A stretch of 64,000 nt of DNA from Sporobolomyces roseus (lineage: Eukaryota > Basidiomycota > Microbotryomycetes > Sporidiobolales > Sporidiobolaceae), in contig JADILM010000009.1 of NCBI GenBank assembly GCA_016617785.1, positions 186,001 to 250,000 of the forward strand, read 5' to 3'. The notes below the pieces were generated by a model. It did not search any database and was not told the DNA's origin. It worked only from the letters and a program-made list of their open reading frames with translations. Below are positions 12,155 to 22,881 of this stretch, in pieces (within the stretch, counting starts at the first letter, position 1; each line of letters opens with the position of its first letter). The position numbers and the translations under genes are program-made.

Positions 12155-15100
12155 ATGTAAGCTCTCCTTTGCTCCCATTATTCTAGCTAGTCATACTCAT
12201 CGAGATAGATTGAATGGTAGGCCACCCCCAGCGCATACTCCTGCAGTCTCTAAATCCCCTCTCCTCACTTCCTCTTCAACCACATCATTCCCTTCGACCC
12301 TTCCTTCCACTCCTCCCCCACTCCCCGCTTCCCTAGTACCTCAAGTAGATTCACTAGAACGTCGACTACAGGACTTACAAGATTACCAATTACCTCAATT
12401 ACAAGATTCGGCTAACTTGCAAACTACAACGAGGGAATCTCACGAAGAGTTAGTCAAAGGAGTTAGGAACGAACTCGCGGGTGTAAGGAGGGATTTAGAT
12501 GTACGTACCCCCACTCTTAAAGTGATGGAAGATGGAGCTGATAGGGAATGGAGTGCAGGAATTGAAATTGGATGTCGAAGATTTAGTTAGAGTTAAAGAG
12601 AGACAAGCTGGATTCTATCATGTAAACCTGTTACAAGAACAACTAGATCAGTACGCTCCTTCTCTCTCGTTCAACAGCCGAAAACAGACAGCTGAATGAG
12701 TGAAGGAAAGTACAGATGTACGAAATTTTATCGCGTTGCCGTGGTACAATCTAAACGACAATTGGACGCCCTATTGCATTACTCGAATCGGGATGAACTG
12801 TTTGCGACGAGTGGAAGGGATTCACCTGCACCCGGAGGAGGAGGAGGAGATAGAAAGACGAATAATCAGAGGTACGAAAGTGCTTCCGAACTATCATCCC
12901 TCTTGTCTTATCAACGAGACTGATTGTTTGAGGAGACTGTGGTACAGCGGAGATGACGCTTTGATGTCTGCTACTTCGGATGTTACAGAGGGACTGAGGA
13001 GAACTCTACAGTTGTTACAATCTGAAGTAGATCGTTCACTCGTTTCCAACGAATTACTAGGTACGCACTCTCACTTCGTCCACAGTGATCGATCGCTGAT
13101 CATACGGTCTTGTTGAGCGTGTACAGAACAACAAACCTCTACCCTTTCCTCAACGACCACCTCCTACTCCCGCCTCTCCACCCTCCTCTCCACCTCGAAA
13201 ACCCTAATAACCTCTCTCGAGCGCGCCGACGTCCTCGACCGCTTCCTCCTCTTCATCGCCTTCTCGTTCTTCGTAGGAGTATGTTCCTACATTTTTAAGA
13301 AACGGGTAGTGGATCGAGGGATTAGGGTCGCGAGTGCTGTGACTGGCGTATTTGGGAGTGGGAAAGGAGTCAAGGAAGTTAGGGAGGTGGTGAGGAGTGA
13401 GTTTACGAAGGAGGTGAGTGCGGCAGCAGCGGCGACAGCAGCGGTTGTCGGAGCTGTTAAGAGAGCGAGGGAGGGCGTAAGGGAGAAGTTGAGGGAGAGG
13501 AATGAGAGCGAAGAGGAGACGGAAGGATTGGTGGAGAGAGTCGTTGAGAAATTTAAGGAGTTTACTTCGGAACCGGTCAGGAGGGAAACGAGGTCGAGGG
13601 AGCCTGAGTATTCCTCGACTTCGACTCAAGAAACAATCGCGACTCCCTCACCATCTTCTTCTTCGCCATCTCCCAATTCTACTCCTTCTTCAGCTCAAGT
13701 CATTCCTACCCTTTCAACGAGTGTCCAGTCCCACGAAACTGCATCTGTATCAATCGACGAATCGATCCCTTCTACCACTTTCGACCCTGTGCCTTTACCT
13801 ACCGAACCGTCCACTCCTATTTCGCCTGAATCACTCGACTCAGAGGAGGACGAGGAGGTGGAGATCCCGACTGAATTCCAAGATGAGGACGAAGACGATG
13901 AGAATTTGTTCGAAGAGGAGGAAGAAATCGTCGATCTACCTCTTTCCGACTCAACTTCGACAACTTCAACCGTAGCTACAGCACCTGAGGAACCTACGCC
14001 AACTCCTACGGCGAGCGAACTTGAAGAAGCAGTATTCACTCCTGAACCAACTCTCGAGCCGAGCCCAGTCGTCGAGGAGTCGCCTGAGCCATCTCCAGAG
14101 GAATCCTCCTCTGAACCTGAAGCAGAGCAAGAAATTGAAGCCATGCACGAGCCGAGTGCCGAACCAGAGATCGAGATCCTTCCTCCCTCGACTCCTCAAC
14201 CTACAGAACCCGAATTCGAATCAATCCCTTCCACATCGCCAACTTTCAACTCCGATCCTGTTCTCGACTCAACTCCTAGCCCCACTCCCTTAGCTACCGA
14301 CTCTGAACCCGAACGAACCGAGCAAGAAGATGAATTCGAACCAATCATGCCTCGTTCAGAAAATCCTCCTACACCTCGACACTCACCCGAAGAGCTCTCA
14401 GAGATCTTCGATAAAGCTCCCACTGCTGAAGAGGTGACTCAGGAGATTTTGAGCGACGATACTCGTTCCGAATCAGAACCCTCGACAGAACTCGACCAAT
14501 CCTCCACTCCGACTGAGTCGCTACCTTCTTCACCTACCGCTTCACCTTCGACAGTCGTCCCTCTTCCCATACTCTCGATCCCTTCAGTAGTCCTCGACGA
14601 ATCCCTCCCTCTCTCCGAGCATCACGAACACTCGACTACTCCACTCGACTCGGAGAGCGTCGATCCCGAGACGGTACCTCGATTGGATGTGACAGAAGAC
14701 GGAAGAGAGGTTGAGACTGAGTTACCGAGGGAGGACGTCGAGGAAGCGGTCGATGAGAGTCTTTTGGAAGAGATGATGGAGAGACAATTCGGGGTTGTGG
14801 GTGGAATGGGAGGTATCGGAGGCTTCATGGGGAATGAAACGAAGGAGGAAGTGAGAGAAGTGGAAAGGGAGGAGGAGGCAAACCTGCCTGTTGATCAGAA
14901 GGAAACGAGTTTGCCACTTGAGGAGGAGAGCACCACGGAACCGGTCGTAGAAGAAGTAGAAGCACCGATACCTTCACCTTCAGCCACACCGAGCGCGGAG
15001 CCAACACTTGGAGTGGAGGAGGAAATCGCTTCGAGCATCATACCCATCCCTACGCCCAACCCCGAGCCTTCTTCCGTGTCCGAACCTTCTCCTTCTTCAG

Positions 15101-15981
15101 TCGCATCATCCACTGAGCCTACTCCTTCAGTCGAATCTACCCCTCTTCCTTCTGCTTCACCCTCAATCGAATCTCTCGACGAACTCGATATCTCGACTGA
15201 AGAACAACCTGATCTCTCTGCTTCCGACCTTCTCGATCTCGATAACGAACTCGACGACTCCATTACGGAACCCCTCACGACACATCTCGATATCCCTGAA
15301 GAAATGGAGCAAACTTCCGTTCAATTACCAATCGAAACATCTTCTTCATCTCCAGCAGAATCGACCACCACACCTATACCCTCTACAGCATGGCTTTCAT
15401 CCTCTGCCGCTGCTCAAGAGACTCCCTCTTCAATACCCGAAGCCGTCGAGAGTGAGGAGGAATCCCTTGAAACTCCCAATTCAATCGTCGATGCTCCAAC
15501 TCCCGCCCCTATCCCAGTACAGACGGAAGATTCGTCGGCCCTACCTGCGATTCCCACTGTCGTTCCCGCCGAAACTGACACATCAAAATCGCCTAAGGAG
15601 GAGGTAGAATCGGAAGCTAGTCCAGCAGATCCTCAAGAAGAATCTATCCCTACTCCATCTGAATCACCTGAACCCCTCGCTACGCCCACACCTACCCCTA
15701 CTTCCTCATCGACCCCGATTCCATCAAGTACGAGTCACGATTCTGAGCCCACTTTGTTAGGTGAAGAGGAGGAGACGAACTCGGACAAGATTTATCCAGC
15801 GGGTGATATCGATGAACCTGCAACGGTGGATGAGGAGGAAGAGGGATCGGTTTTTGATGGTTTACCAAAGGAGGATCAAGTAGTCGATTTAGATCAAGCG
15901 AATAAAGAATTAGAGGGATTAAGCGAAGGGAATGAGGAAGAGGAAGATATTTTCGTAGTACCTACTCATGTTGAACTGTAA
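12155..15981 (+). CDS. SEC20: Sec20-family ER SNARE with a very long acidic luminal tail ending in HVEL
   Basis: This is a Qb-type SNARE for Golgi-to-ER retrograde fusion (BNIP1/Sec20). My spliced model has exons 12155-12156, 12221-12500, 12559-12650, 12716-12871, 12948-13060 and 13127-15981, summing to 3498 nt (1166 codons with no frame break). The start codon is formed across the first intron (AT|G), giving MPPPAHTPAVSKS. A coiled coil follows (VDSLERRLQDLQDYQL), then the Sec20 domain (TEGLRRTLQLLQSEVDRSL; SSTTTSYSRLSTLLSTSKTL; ITSLERADVLDRF) and one transmembrane span at about residues 253-272 (LLFIAFSFFVGVCSYIF). Past the membrane is a tail of about 890 residues, very rich in Ser, Pro, Glu and Thr, ending THVEL. 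HVEL resembles the HDEL ER-retrieval signal, which yeast Sec20 also carries at its C-terminus. The family call is good. The tail length is unusual. Confidence 0.85.
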
Positions 15982-16126
15982 AGAGCGAACGTTCTACTTT
16001 AGCGAGATTGGGTTTTTCCTTTTTGCAACGTGTCATGCGAAGGCTCCATCGGAATAACCCCTTGAGAGAAAGCCGAGTTGCCAATGTTTATCTCTTCTCT
16101 TCTCTTCTCTTTCTCTTCACCGCTTG

Positions 16127-16832
16127 ATGCCCTACGTACAACGTCGATCCCGAAACCCAACTCAGCTAACTGCACGTCAATTAGCCCATTTAACTACCAT
16201 CCCGAAACTCCCTTCTTCTCCTCTTCATCAGCCCCCCACTTCTCAGACTGTGACGTCTCAACCTCACCGATTCGACGCGCCATCCTCTAGGACATTAATC
16301 ATTGAGGAAGTGAATGGTATCACAAGGGTCATCAAGGATGAAAGGAGCGAAGGAACGGTGAAGGGAAAGCAGGATCAACGTCAGGAGGGGGACCGAGTTG
16401 ATGAGAACGAACACGTACTGAATGAATCGAACAAAGTAATGCCTAGTGAAGAAGAGGGAAGAGGTAGAAGTGATTCAATCGTCAAGGATATCACGAACGA
16501 TTCAACTTGTTCACTTCGCAGACCTGGTTCGAAACGTGCGTTCTCTCTCCCTCTCTTCTTTCTCTCCAACGCTGAGAACTGATGAGAGGAAGGTGGTTAT
16601 GTGTGCAGGTTCCGAATCTCAGATCTCGTTCGAAATGATCCTCCCCGAATCTCAATTCAATCAGAAAGTCGACGATTTCTACAACGACAATGGACTCGTA
16701 CGCAATAACGGAGGAGAATTCTATCCCGAACACGAAGAGTGGACGTTCCTCAACTATGAAGAGGAGGAAGTGTTGACAGAGACTGGAGGATCCATCACAG
16801 AACGATTATTCTGCGTTACTACGAGAGCCTAA
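16127..16832 (+). CDS. Hypothetical protein, two exons
   Basis: I do not recognise this protein. The start at 16127 gives MPYVQRRSRNPTQLTARQL. An intron at about 16536-16608 (GT-AG, 73 nt) joins RRPGSKR to SESQISFEMILPESQFN, and the frame then stays open to 16832. The first half is basic and Ser/Glu-rich and probably disordered. The second half has a compact acidic segment (VDDFYNDNGLVRNNGGEFY and EEWTFLNYEEEEVL). It has no signal peptide, membrane span or known catalytic motif. It lies about 145 nt downstream of the Sec20 stop on the same strand. The gene is supported by the clean splice and the coherent second exon. Function unknown. Confidence 0.55.
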
Positions 16833-17519
16833 ACCTCGCCTCCAACTCCGTTCTCTCGACCCTGTTCGACCATGTACTGTACATATACCCTTTCAGTTCC
16901 CCCTCAAGCTCTATTCCAGAAACCCCAGCAGAAGTTCCCCCGTCGTATTCATATTCCTTTTTCTCTCGTTCGTCTGTATTTCGTCAGTTCGTTTTCTTAT
17001 CTTTATCTTCAACCTTTCTCCTCTTTGATGTCTCTATTCTTTGACCATGTCTCTCTTGTTTGTTGCTCAGTTCAGTAGTATAGTAAACCCCCAAGTTAGT
17101 ATCAGTACCAGAAATCGTTCTCTTCGCATAGCTCTTTCCTTTCCTCACCTTTCCTTCGCACTTGAGAGATTAATCAAAAAAAGGGAAAGGTAACATCAGT
17201 TCTGACTCTTTGCAGGCACCAATAGTCTCTAGGTGAGTCTCTTCTGTCTCGTCAACTCTTTCTCGGATTCGTGCTAACTTTTCCCTCCCTCCGCTGCAAG
17301 CTAGTGATGCTCTTGCGACGTCCTTTATTTCGATGGCTCTGGAGCTTCTCTCGTCTGCATGTGGTCTCCGGCCTCGCTTAGCTTCTCTTTGCTTCTGTCG
17401 CTCATCGTTTTTCGTGGATCGTGCTCGGGTTCGCAGAGGTGAGCCTTTCTTCTCTGGTCTCCAGCTCATGTCTCCTCACTACCGCTCTAGCACGATTGAT
17501 AGCTCGAGAAGGCCCTATT
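16833..17519. other. Intergenic spacer at the left border of the paralog island
   Basis: There is no recognisable gene. Short open frames such as the one from 17333 (MALELLSSACGLRPRL) do not have family motifs. This spacer separates conserved single-copy genes on the left from the MYND/F-box island on the right. Confidence 0.35.
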
Positions 17520-17875
17520 TAGCACTCGTCAATCCATCAGACAAGGAGACGAAACAGATCGAGGAGGAAATCGAAAAATTCAGGAAAGAGGGAGGACTTG
17601 AAGAGAGTGAGGAGACCAGGGATGACGCTGAGGGTAACGTTGCTCAATAGGGGAAGTAGATATCGAGTTTGGACAGCAGCTTCTTTCTCTTCGCTAAGGT
17701 GAGCGAGAGAGTGAGATCTGTCAAAAGCACCGTCTCGACGCTACGCTTTGCTTCCTCTCTACTTCCATTCTCCCTTCTCTCGTCCGATCCTGCTCACTCT
17801 CACTCGACAACATCTCAAAACTTCGATTGCGATTCGGAAAGTCCGGACAGCCCACGCCTCCTCAAGTTTCCCTCT
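17520..17875 (+). repeat. Upstream repeat of MYND pair A-B, copy 1
   Basis: This segment is clearly similar to 30440-30792. Shared landmarks in order are ACTCGTCAATC, a purine-rich part encoding KEGGxEES in both copies, AGGTGAGCGAGAGAG, TCGACGCTACGCTTTGCTTC and CGATTCGGAAAGTCCGGACA. It lies just upstream of MYND gene A, as copy 2 lies just upstream of MYND gene C. It probably holds the promoter/leader and perhaps the relic of an older coding end. Confidence 0.75.
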
Positions 17876-17940
17876 TCCTCCCCTTAACTTCCCTTGCTCC
17901 CCCTTCCCTCTCCTCTTCATCTTCCTTTCAACTTTGTAAG

Positions 17941-20081
17941 ATGAGCGGCAATCGACCTACTCGAGGTCCCGGTGCTCCGAACAGCTCCTCCCGTCTTCCT
18001 TCCTCTTATCAAGAAGCTCTCGACATGACTCCCAATTCTCTTCCCTTTACCCTCGATGAAGCGCTCGAAAAGACCAACGACTGTAGGAAGAAAGTGGATA
18101 CCGTCATCTGTGAGTCCCCGGTCCGTTACCCCATTGATCTGTCTCGCTAACTCTCTCTTTGTCCCGATTACAGGGGAGGAAAGAGTGATGCGACCTCTCA
18201 TGGACAAGCGTTACAAAGACGATGACACTGGACTGAATGATCCTAGTTACTATTCACCTTGTCTCGGTTAGTTCCCATTTCTTCTTAGTTTCGCATCTCG
18301 CTGCGTTTCAACTGACCTTGAAAGCTTGCTGTCTCTCAGAGGAAGCGCAACTCGGAAGAATCTACTCGCACGGTCTCATGATCGCTCGTATACATCGTCA
18401 AATCGCCGACGCTCTTTACGAAGATCAGAAGAAAGGTGGAGATTTTTAAACTCTCTGGACTATGCTCCCCGTCGACGTGCGCACCCACTTCGTTTATCAA
18501 GGCTTCGACAATTGTTCAATGGCTACTGGAGGTCATGCTGCTCACGTCCGACTCAGGCAAGTTGTCAAGTTTCGAAAGAGTCAGGTCCTTGCGAACCCAG
18601 CTGAGTCGATTCGCGATATTTGCAGGGGTCCGGATCTTACCACTACTACTCTCTCGCACGGAGGTGGTAAAGGACTTTTCAAGATTATCAGAGCTATCGT
18701 ACATTCTGCTCAAACTTTCAAGAACACTCAGAAGTACTATCCGATCATTTCGGAAGAATTCGACAAGTACTACGAAATCGACCGAGCTGGAACTCGCTAT
18801 GATCTTCCTCAACGTCGAGCAATTCGAATGTATCAGACCATAAACACTCATGGTGAGTTCTTACCTGATCCTCGCCATTGACTTTGAAGGTCTCGCTCAA
18901 CTAAGCGCAACAATAGATCGAAACTTCTACATCGCTATCTTCGTTCTCACCATTCTCAAGAATTTGGTGAGCTACCTCACTCTCATCTGTCGCTCGCGGA
19001 CTGACTCTTCATCCTTCACACGCCAATCGCAGCGCGTCGCTCGCCACGATTTGCTCTTCGGAACGCTAGTCTACAAGGATCGTCCCGTCTCGCGTCTCCC
19101 AATAGCCCGAGAGCGTGAGATCGTCGACGAGGACCCCTTGTCACGCCGTCAAGCTCAAGAATGTCACGATGCCCGACCTCTCCCTTTGAAAGATGCGGAG
19201 CTCGACCTCTTCTTCTCTGACCCTTACGAAATGGAATCTCTACGAAACATGCCTCTCGATGCTTGTCATTGCTGTAGGAGAGTCTCGAGCGAGGTGCCGG
19301 AATTGAACGGAAAATTCTTGCCTCTTTGCGCAAAATGGTGAGCTCCTCTCTGCGACTGCTGCTCTTCCTTCACCATCAGGGCGTACATGAGTCGCTGATG
19401 ACTTTTCGATCATATCCACAGTCGCGCACTCACTCCTTCGCACCGTATCGCTTATTGTAGCGCAGACTGTCAACGCTTGGATCGACCCTCTCACAAGGTT
19501 ATCTGCGGAAAGCTATTCAGCGACATCGCTCTCGTTCCTGCTGGATGGGAAACTTCTTCAACAACCCCTCCTCCCTCCGTCGGCGTGCAGTTCCATTATC
19601 GCTTGATGAACGAGGCATGTTCACATTTCGCTCGAAGTCGCTTCAAACCCAGACCGTCGCTGATTCAAGCGTTGATTACAAACAGGCTAGCAAGGCTGAG
19701 GCTCCCTACGCAATCTATGTCCTTCGCCTCTCCGACGACAGCCTACTCGTCCAATCCCCTCTCTTCCAGGAAGATCCCGTTCTTCTCACTCTCTCGACTC
19801 TCGACCTCTCCGAACACTCTCGAGTCTTCGATCTTCTCAATCAAGCAATCACTTCAAGGAAGGAGCAACACATCAAGCTCTACATTATCGAGATTTACAG
19901 TCGTGTTGAGCGAGAAAAGGGAGGAGCTGGAGACAAAGCGATTGGCCAACTCGCTCGAGAATGGGGAATCGGCGAGGAAGTGATCGAAAGCTGGGTCGAG
20001 GAAGAGATTACAAAGGTCAAGATGGCTTTGATGGTGGCGATTCTGTCATTGGGAGCTTCAGGGAAGGGAGAAAAAGATTGA
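17941..20081 (+). CDS. MYND zinc-finger protein A, interrupted by an in-frame TAA (possible pseudogene)
   Basis: This is the first of four related genes. It begins MSGNRPTRGPGAPNSSSR. The second exon starts with the family motif WEERVMRPLMDKRY. The MYND finger is split by an intron in a Cys codon: CHCC and CAKC on one side, then SHRIAYCSADCQRL and HKVICG on the other. All C-x2-C, C-x3-C and H-x3-C ligands are present. An extra intron (about 19587-19654) is needed to join PPPSVG to TVADSSVDYKQ. One intron (18557-18625) is GC-AG. At 18447-18449 a TAA sits in frame inside a conserved block: GGDF-stop-TLWTML aligns with GGDFERYWKTVL of gene D. Either the gene is dead or an alternative splice (GTGGAG to ATCAAG, about 18436-18504) removes the block. 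Function of the family unknown. MYND fingers usually bind proline-rich partners. Confidence 0.7.
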
Positions 20082-20434
20082 AGGAGTCGTCGAACTGTAC
20101 AAAGCTGAAAAGGAGACTGTGCTTCTGCTTATAGCTACTTGCCGCGAGGGTGTCTCGATACACATCCGTGTGTCGATGCTAGCGAGCATGAGGAGCAGGT
20201 TGTCAATAGTTCGAGACCAGCGAGACGAAAACGAAAGTGCTGGTTTTTTCGACGACTCGTTCCTGTCGTTTTCTCTTTTGCCTGGCTTCGACTACGCTCG
20301 TGCGTTCTCATAGTACTCTTGACTGTCTGTCGAGGCTCCCTTCGAGATCCATCGCCGCGGAAATTGAACGGAGGGTTTTCATTTCCTCGCCCACTTCTTT
20401 CTTCCCTTATCTTCTCACTTTTCACTTCGACAAC
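20082..20434. other. Spacer between MYND genes A and B
   Basis: About 350 nt. Open frames on both strands are short and overlapping, with no motif. It probably contains the promoter of gene B. Confidence 0.35.
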
Positions 20435-22612
20435 ATGGCGAGACCTCCTCTTCGCAGGAAGAAGCAACCGACACCATATCACGACAAGTGTGCAGTCAAG
20501 GGATGCTGTAGAGTGCCAATGAAGCGAGGCGTTCCTCCTTCAGATTATCGATCACATTCAGTTCCAGGTGGATTGTTCACTCTCAACGAGGCTCTGTCGA
20601 ACACAAAGGCTTGTAGAGAGAAATGTAGTGCAAAGTTCTGTACGTTCGAAGGCTCTGTCATACCTTCAGCTTGAGCGCTTACGACAGTCTTGCTTTCGAA
20701 TTAAAGGGGAGGAGAACGTTTGTCAAGTTCTGCTCAAGCACTGGTACGCACCTGGTGAGCGTAGCAAAGAAATCGATAGCAGGAAGATCAGGAGCTGTCT
20801 CGGCAAGCACTCTTCACTACATTTTGACTCGAGAGCGTACTAATCTGGAGAAGGAAAACAGACGAAACCTACCTCGAAAGCATCCATTTCCAAGGAGTCC
20901 AAATTGCCAGGACTCACCAAATGATCGCAGACGAGCTCTTTGCGAGGGACACTGGTAGATCCTATGAGAACTTCTGGAAAGCGATGCTTCAAGAACGAAA
21001 ACACAACGCTATCGTCTACGCAATCGAGACGGCGACTCGAGGTGCCATCACTCTACATGATCGCTACCTGTCAGTCACATTAGCTTTCTCCCAATCCTCA
21101 GACTGACCATATACGCTGTTCTTGCAGTGTTCCCGATCTTTCCGTTGAACTAGCTCAAAACGATGGATTCCTCAAATTACTTCGCTTCGTCGTCAATTCG
21201 GCAGTCGCCTTCCCTGAAGCAGACGATTACTATCGAGTCCCTTCGAAGCTTTCGATTATCGCTATCGAATCGAGAAAGACGAGAATCAGCAGAATCTTCC
21301 ACAAGGCCGTGCTCTTCGCGCTTGTCAAGCTTTTCTCCTCAACAGTACGCTTCCCTTTCTCACTGGACGTTCTCTGTATAGCTCTTTGATGTGTCTCGCT
21401 TGTCCACAGCACAAAATCAGGTTATCGCCAATTTCGTTTTGGAAATGGTCAGCTACTGGGTACGATCTCTCTCTTTCCCATTGAACCCTCGCTGACTCGG
21501 CTTCTCACAATTCCACTCTAGCGCGCCTCAAATGAACCGGAAGACGAGAAGCTTGTCGGAGCGATTCTACAGAATCCTCGACTTCGCGTTTGCTGTCACC
21601 ACCATCCATTTCTCTCGAACCGACTATACGACGAAGAATATCATACACGAAGAAGTGAAAGCGATGGGAGGCAAAGATATCAAAGAAGAGATCCCTCGTC
21701 AGTGCGATGGAAAAGGAGTCAAGATCTGTCGAGCTTGTCGAAGGAGGTCCGACGAAATTCCTGGTTTCACCGATGACTCGATCGATGAAGCGCAATACAA
21801 GAGGGGCAAACCCGAGGAAGAGGAAGATGTAGGGGAGAACGGTGAGACGAATAGGACGTGGTTGTACTGCAGCAGGTGCAGGTGAGGTTGTACTGCAGCA
21901 GGTGCAGGTGAGCTCTCTCTCTCCCATCTACTGCTCAGCATTGTCTCTTCATTGACGTACGCTACTTGATACCGTATCCTTCATTTGACGGAGCAGTCAA
22001 GACACAGAACATGGTCGTCAAGTCCCTTACTGCAGTCAAGAATGTTCAGAAGCCGATTGGAAGTTTGGAGGACACAAGATCTTCTGCGGCAGACTCTTCA
22101 CTGATCTCGCTCTTCCCTTCCCCGGCAGCAGTTCTCCTTCTCACTCTTCACCTCCTTCTCTCAGTCTTCTCTGGCAACTCTACAAGAACCTCCGCTCGAA
22201 GAATGGTGACACTCGAGATGAAAAAGAGGAATTCTACCGCATCGAGCGCTACGACGCCTCTAGCAACTTCCCCACTTATCACGATACCCTTAGCGTTACT
22301 CCTCAGACTCGTGCTCTCGTACCGTTCCTCAAAGAAGCCGTCAAAACTCGCCCAAAGGAAAACATCAAAACGTTCATGTCAGAATTCGCTTCGATCGCAG
22401 GGATGAATCCAGAACTTGACGTCAACGACGTTATCGACCAGATGGTAGCAGATTGGATCGAAGTTGATAAGTCAGAGGTCGAGGAATGGACGAAGGAAGG
22501 ATGGAGGCTTGCAGAGGAGAAATTGACTTCGAGGACTATCGAAATGATGTATCAGATGATGGCATTACGTGGAAATGGGGAAGAAGAGGAAGATGAGGAT
22601 TCGCCTGAGTAG
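20435..22612 (+). CDS. MYND zinc-finger protein B
   Basis: This is the second member of the four-gene family. The start at 20435 gives MARPPLRRKKQPTPYHDK, with an extra Cys-containing N-terminal stretch. The second exon begins with the family motif WEENVCQVLLKH. A GC-AG intron (20803-20861) with the branch sequence TACTAAT leads to ETYLESIHFQGVQIARTHQM. Next come ENFWKAMLQE (equivalent to the block broken in gene A), VPDLSVELAQNDGFLKLLRF and NQVIANFVLEMVSYW. The MYND finger reads KICRACRRRSDEIPGF and LYCSRC, then after an intron VPYCSQECQKADWKFGGHK and IFCG. The C-terminal half (FTDLALPFPG, PKENIKTFMSEFASI) is collinear with D. One frame change between about 21560 and 21600 is unresolved and may be a missed intron or a lesion. 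Next to the finger intron is a 26-bp duplication. Confidence 0.72.
21861..21912 (+). repeat. Perfect 26-bp tandem duplication at a splice donor
   Basis: Two adjacent identical 26-bp units (21861-21886 and 21887-21912) each contain TACTGCAGCAGGTGCAG followed by a GTGAG donor. The duplication spans the last codons of the MYND half-finger exon and its intron donor in gene B. Using the first donor keeps the finger in frame. Reading into the second copy meets a TGA. Confidence 0.9.
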
Positions 22613-22881
22613 GAAGGAGAAGGAAACGCTTGAAATGCCTTTACTATTTTTTCACTCGACTCGCGCTAGAGATTTACTCTTTGACCTCTTTCGCATACTC
22701 AGCTCAGCAACTGCTTATGAAACTCGCTGGACTTCCTTCTGCAGCGTGTCTGTCCACGCACGAATTGCAAATCTAACGAGTAGGCTGCAGGCTCAAAGCG
22801 AGATCTATTCGTCCATTCTGCGAGAATCTACAAATCAAACGATTTCTGTTTCCTCTCCGCTCGAAGATCAGTTCCTATTCA

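Noticed and set aside
13695..14199. Long Ser/Gly-rich minus-strand frames opposite the Sec20 tail
   Set aside because: They are antisense shadows of the Ser/Glu/Pro-rich coding sequence. They have no start context, splice logic or motifs.
17333..17650. Plus-strand frame beginning MALELLSSACGLRPRL before MYND gene A
   Set aside because: It only overlaps the shared upstream repeat at its 3' half. The 5' half has no counterpart before gene C and no motif, so it is not called as a gene.
19590..19660. A frameshift in MYND gene A after PPPSVG
   Set aside because: A normal 68-nt GT-AG intron here restores alignment to genes C and D (spacing from PPPS to the YK pair nearly identical), so no lesion is needed.
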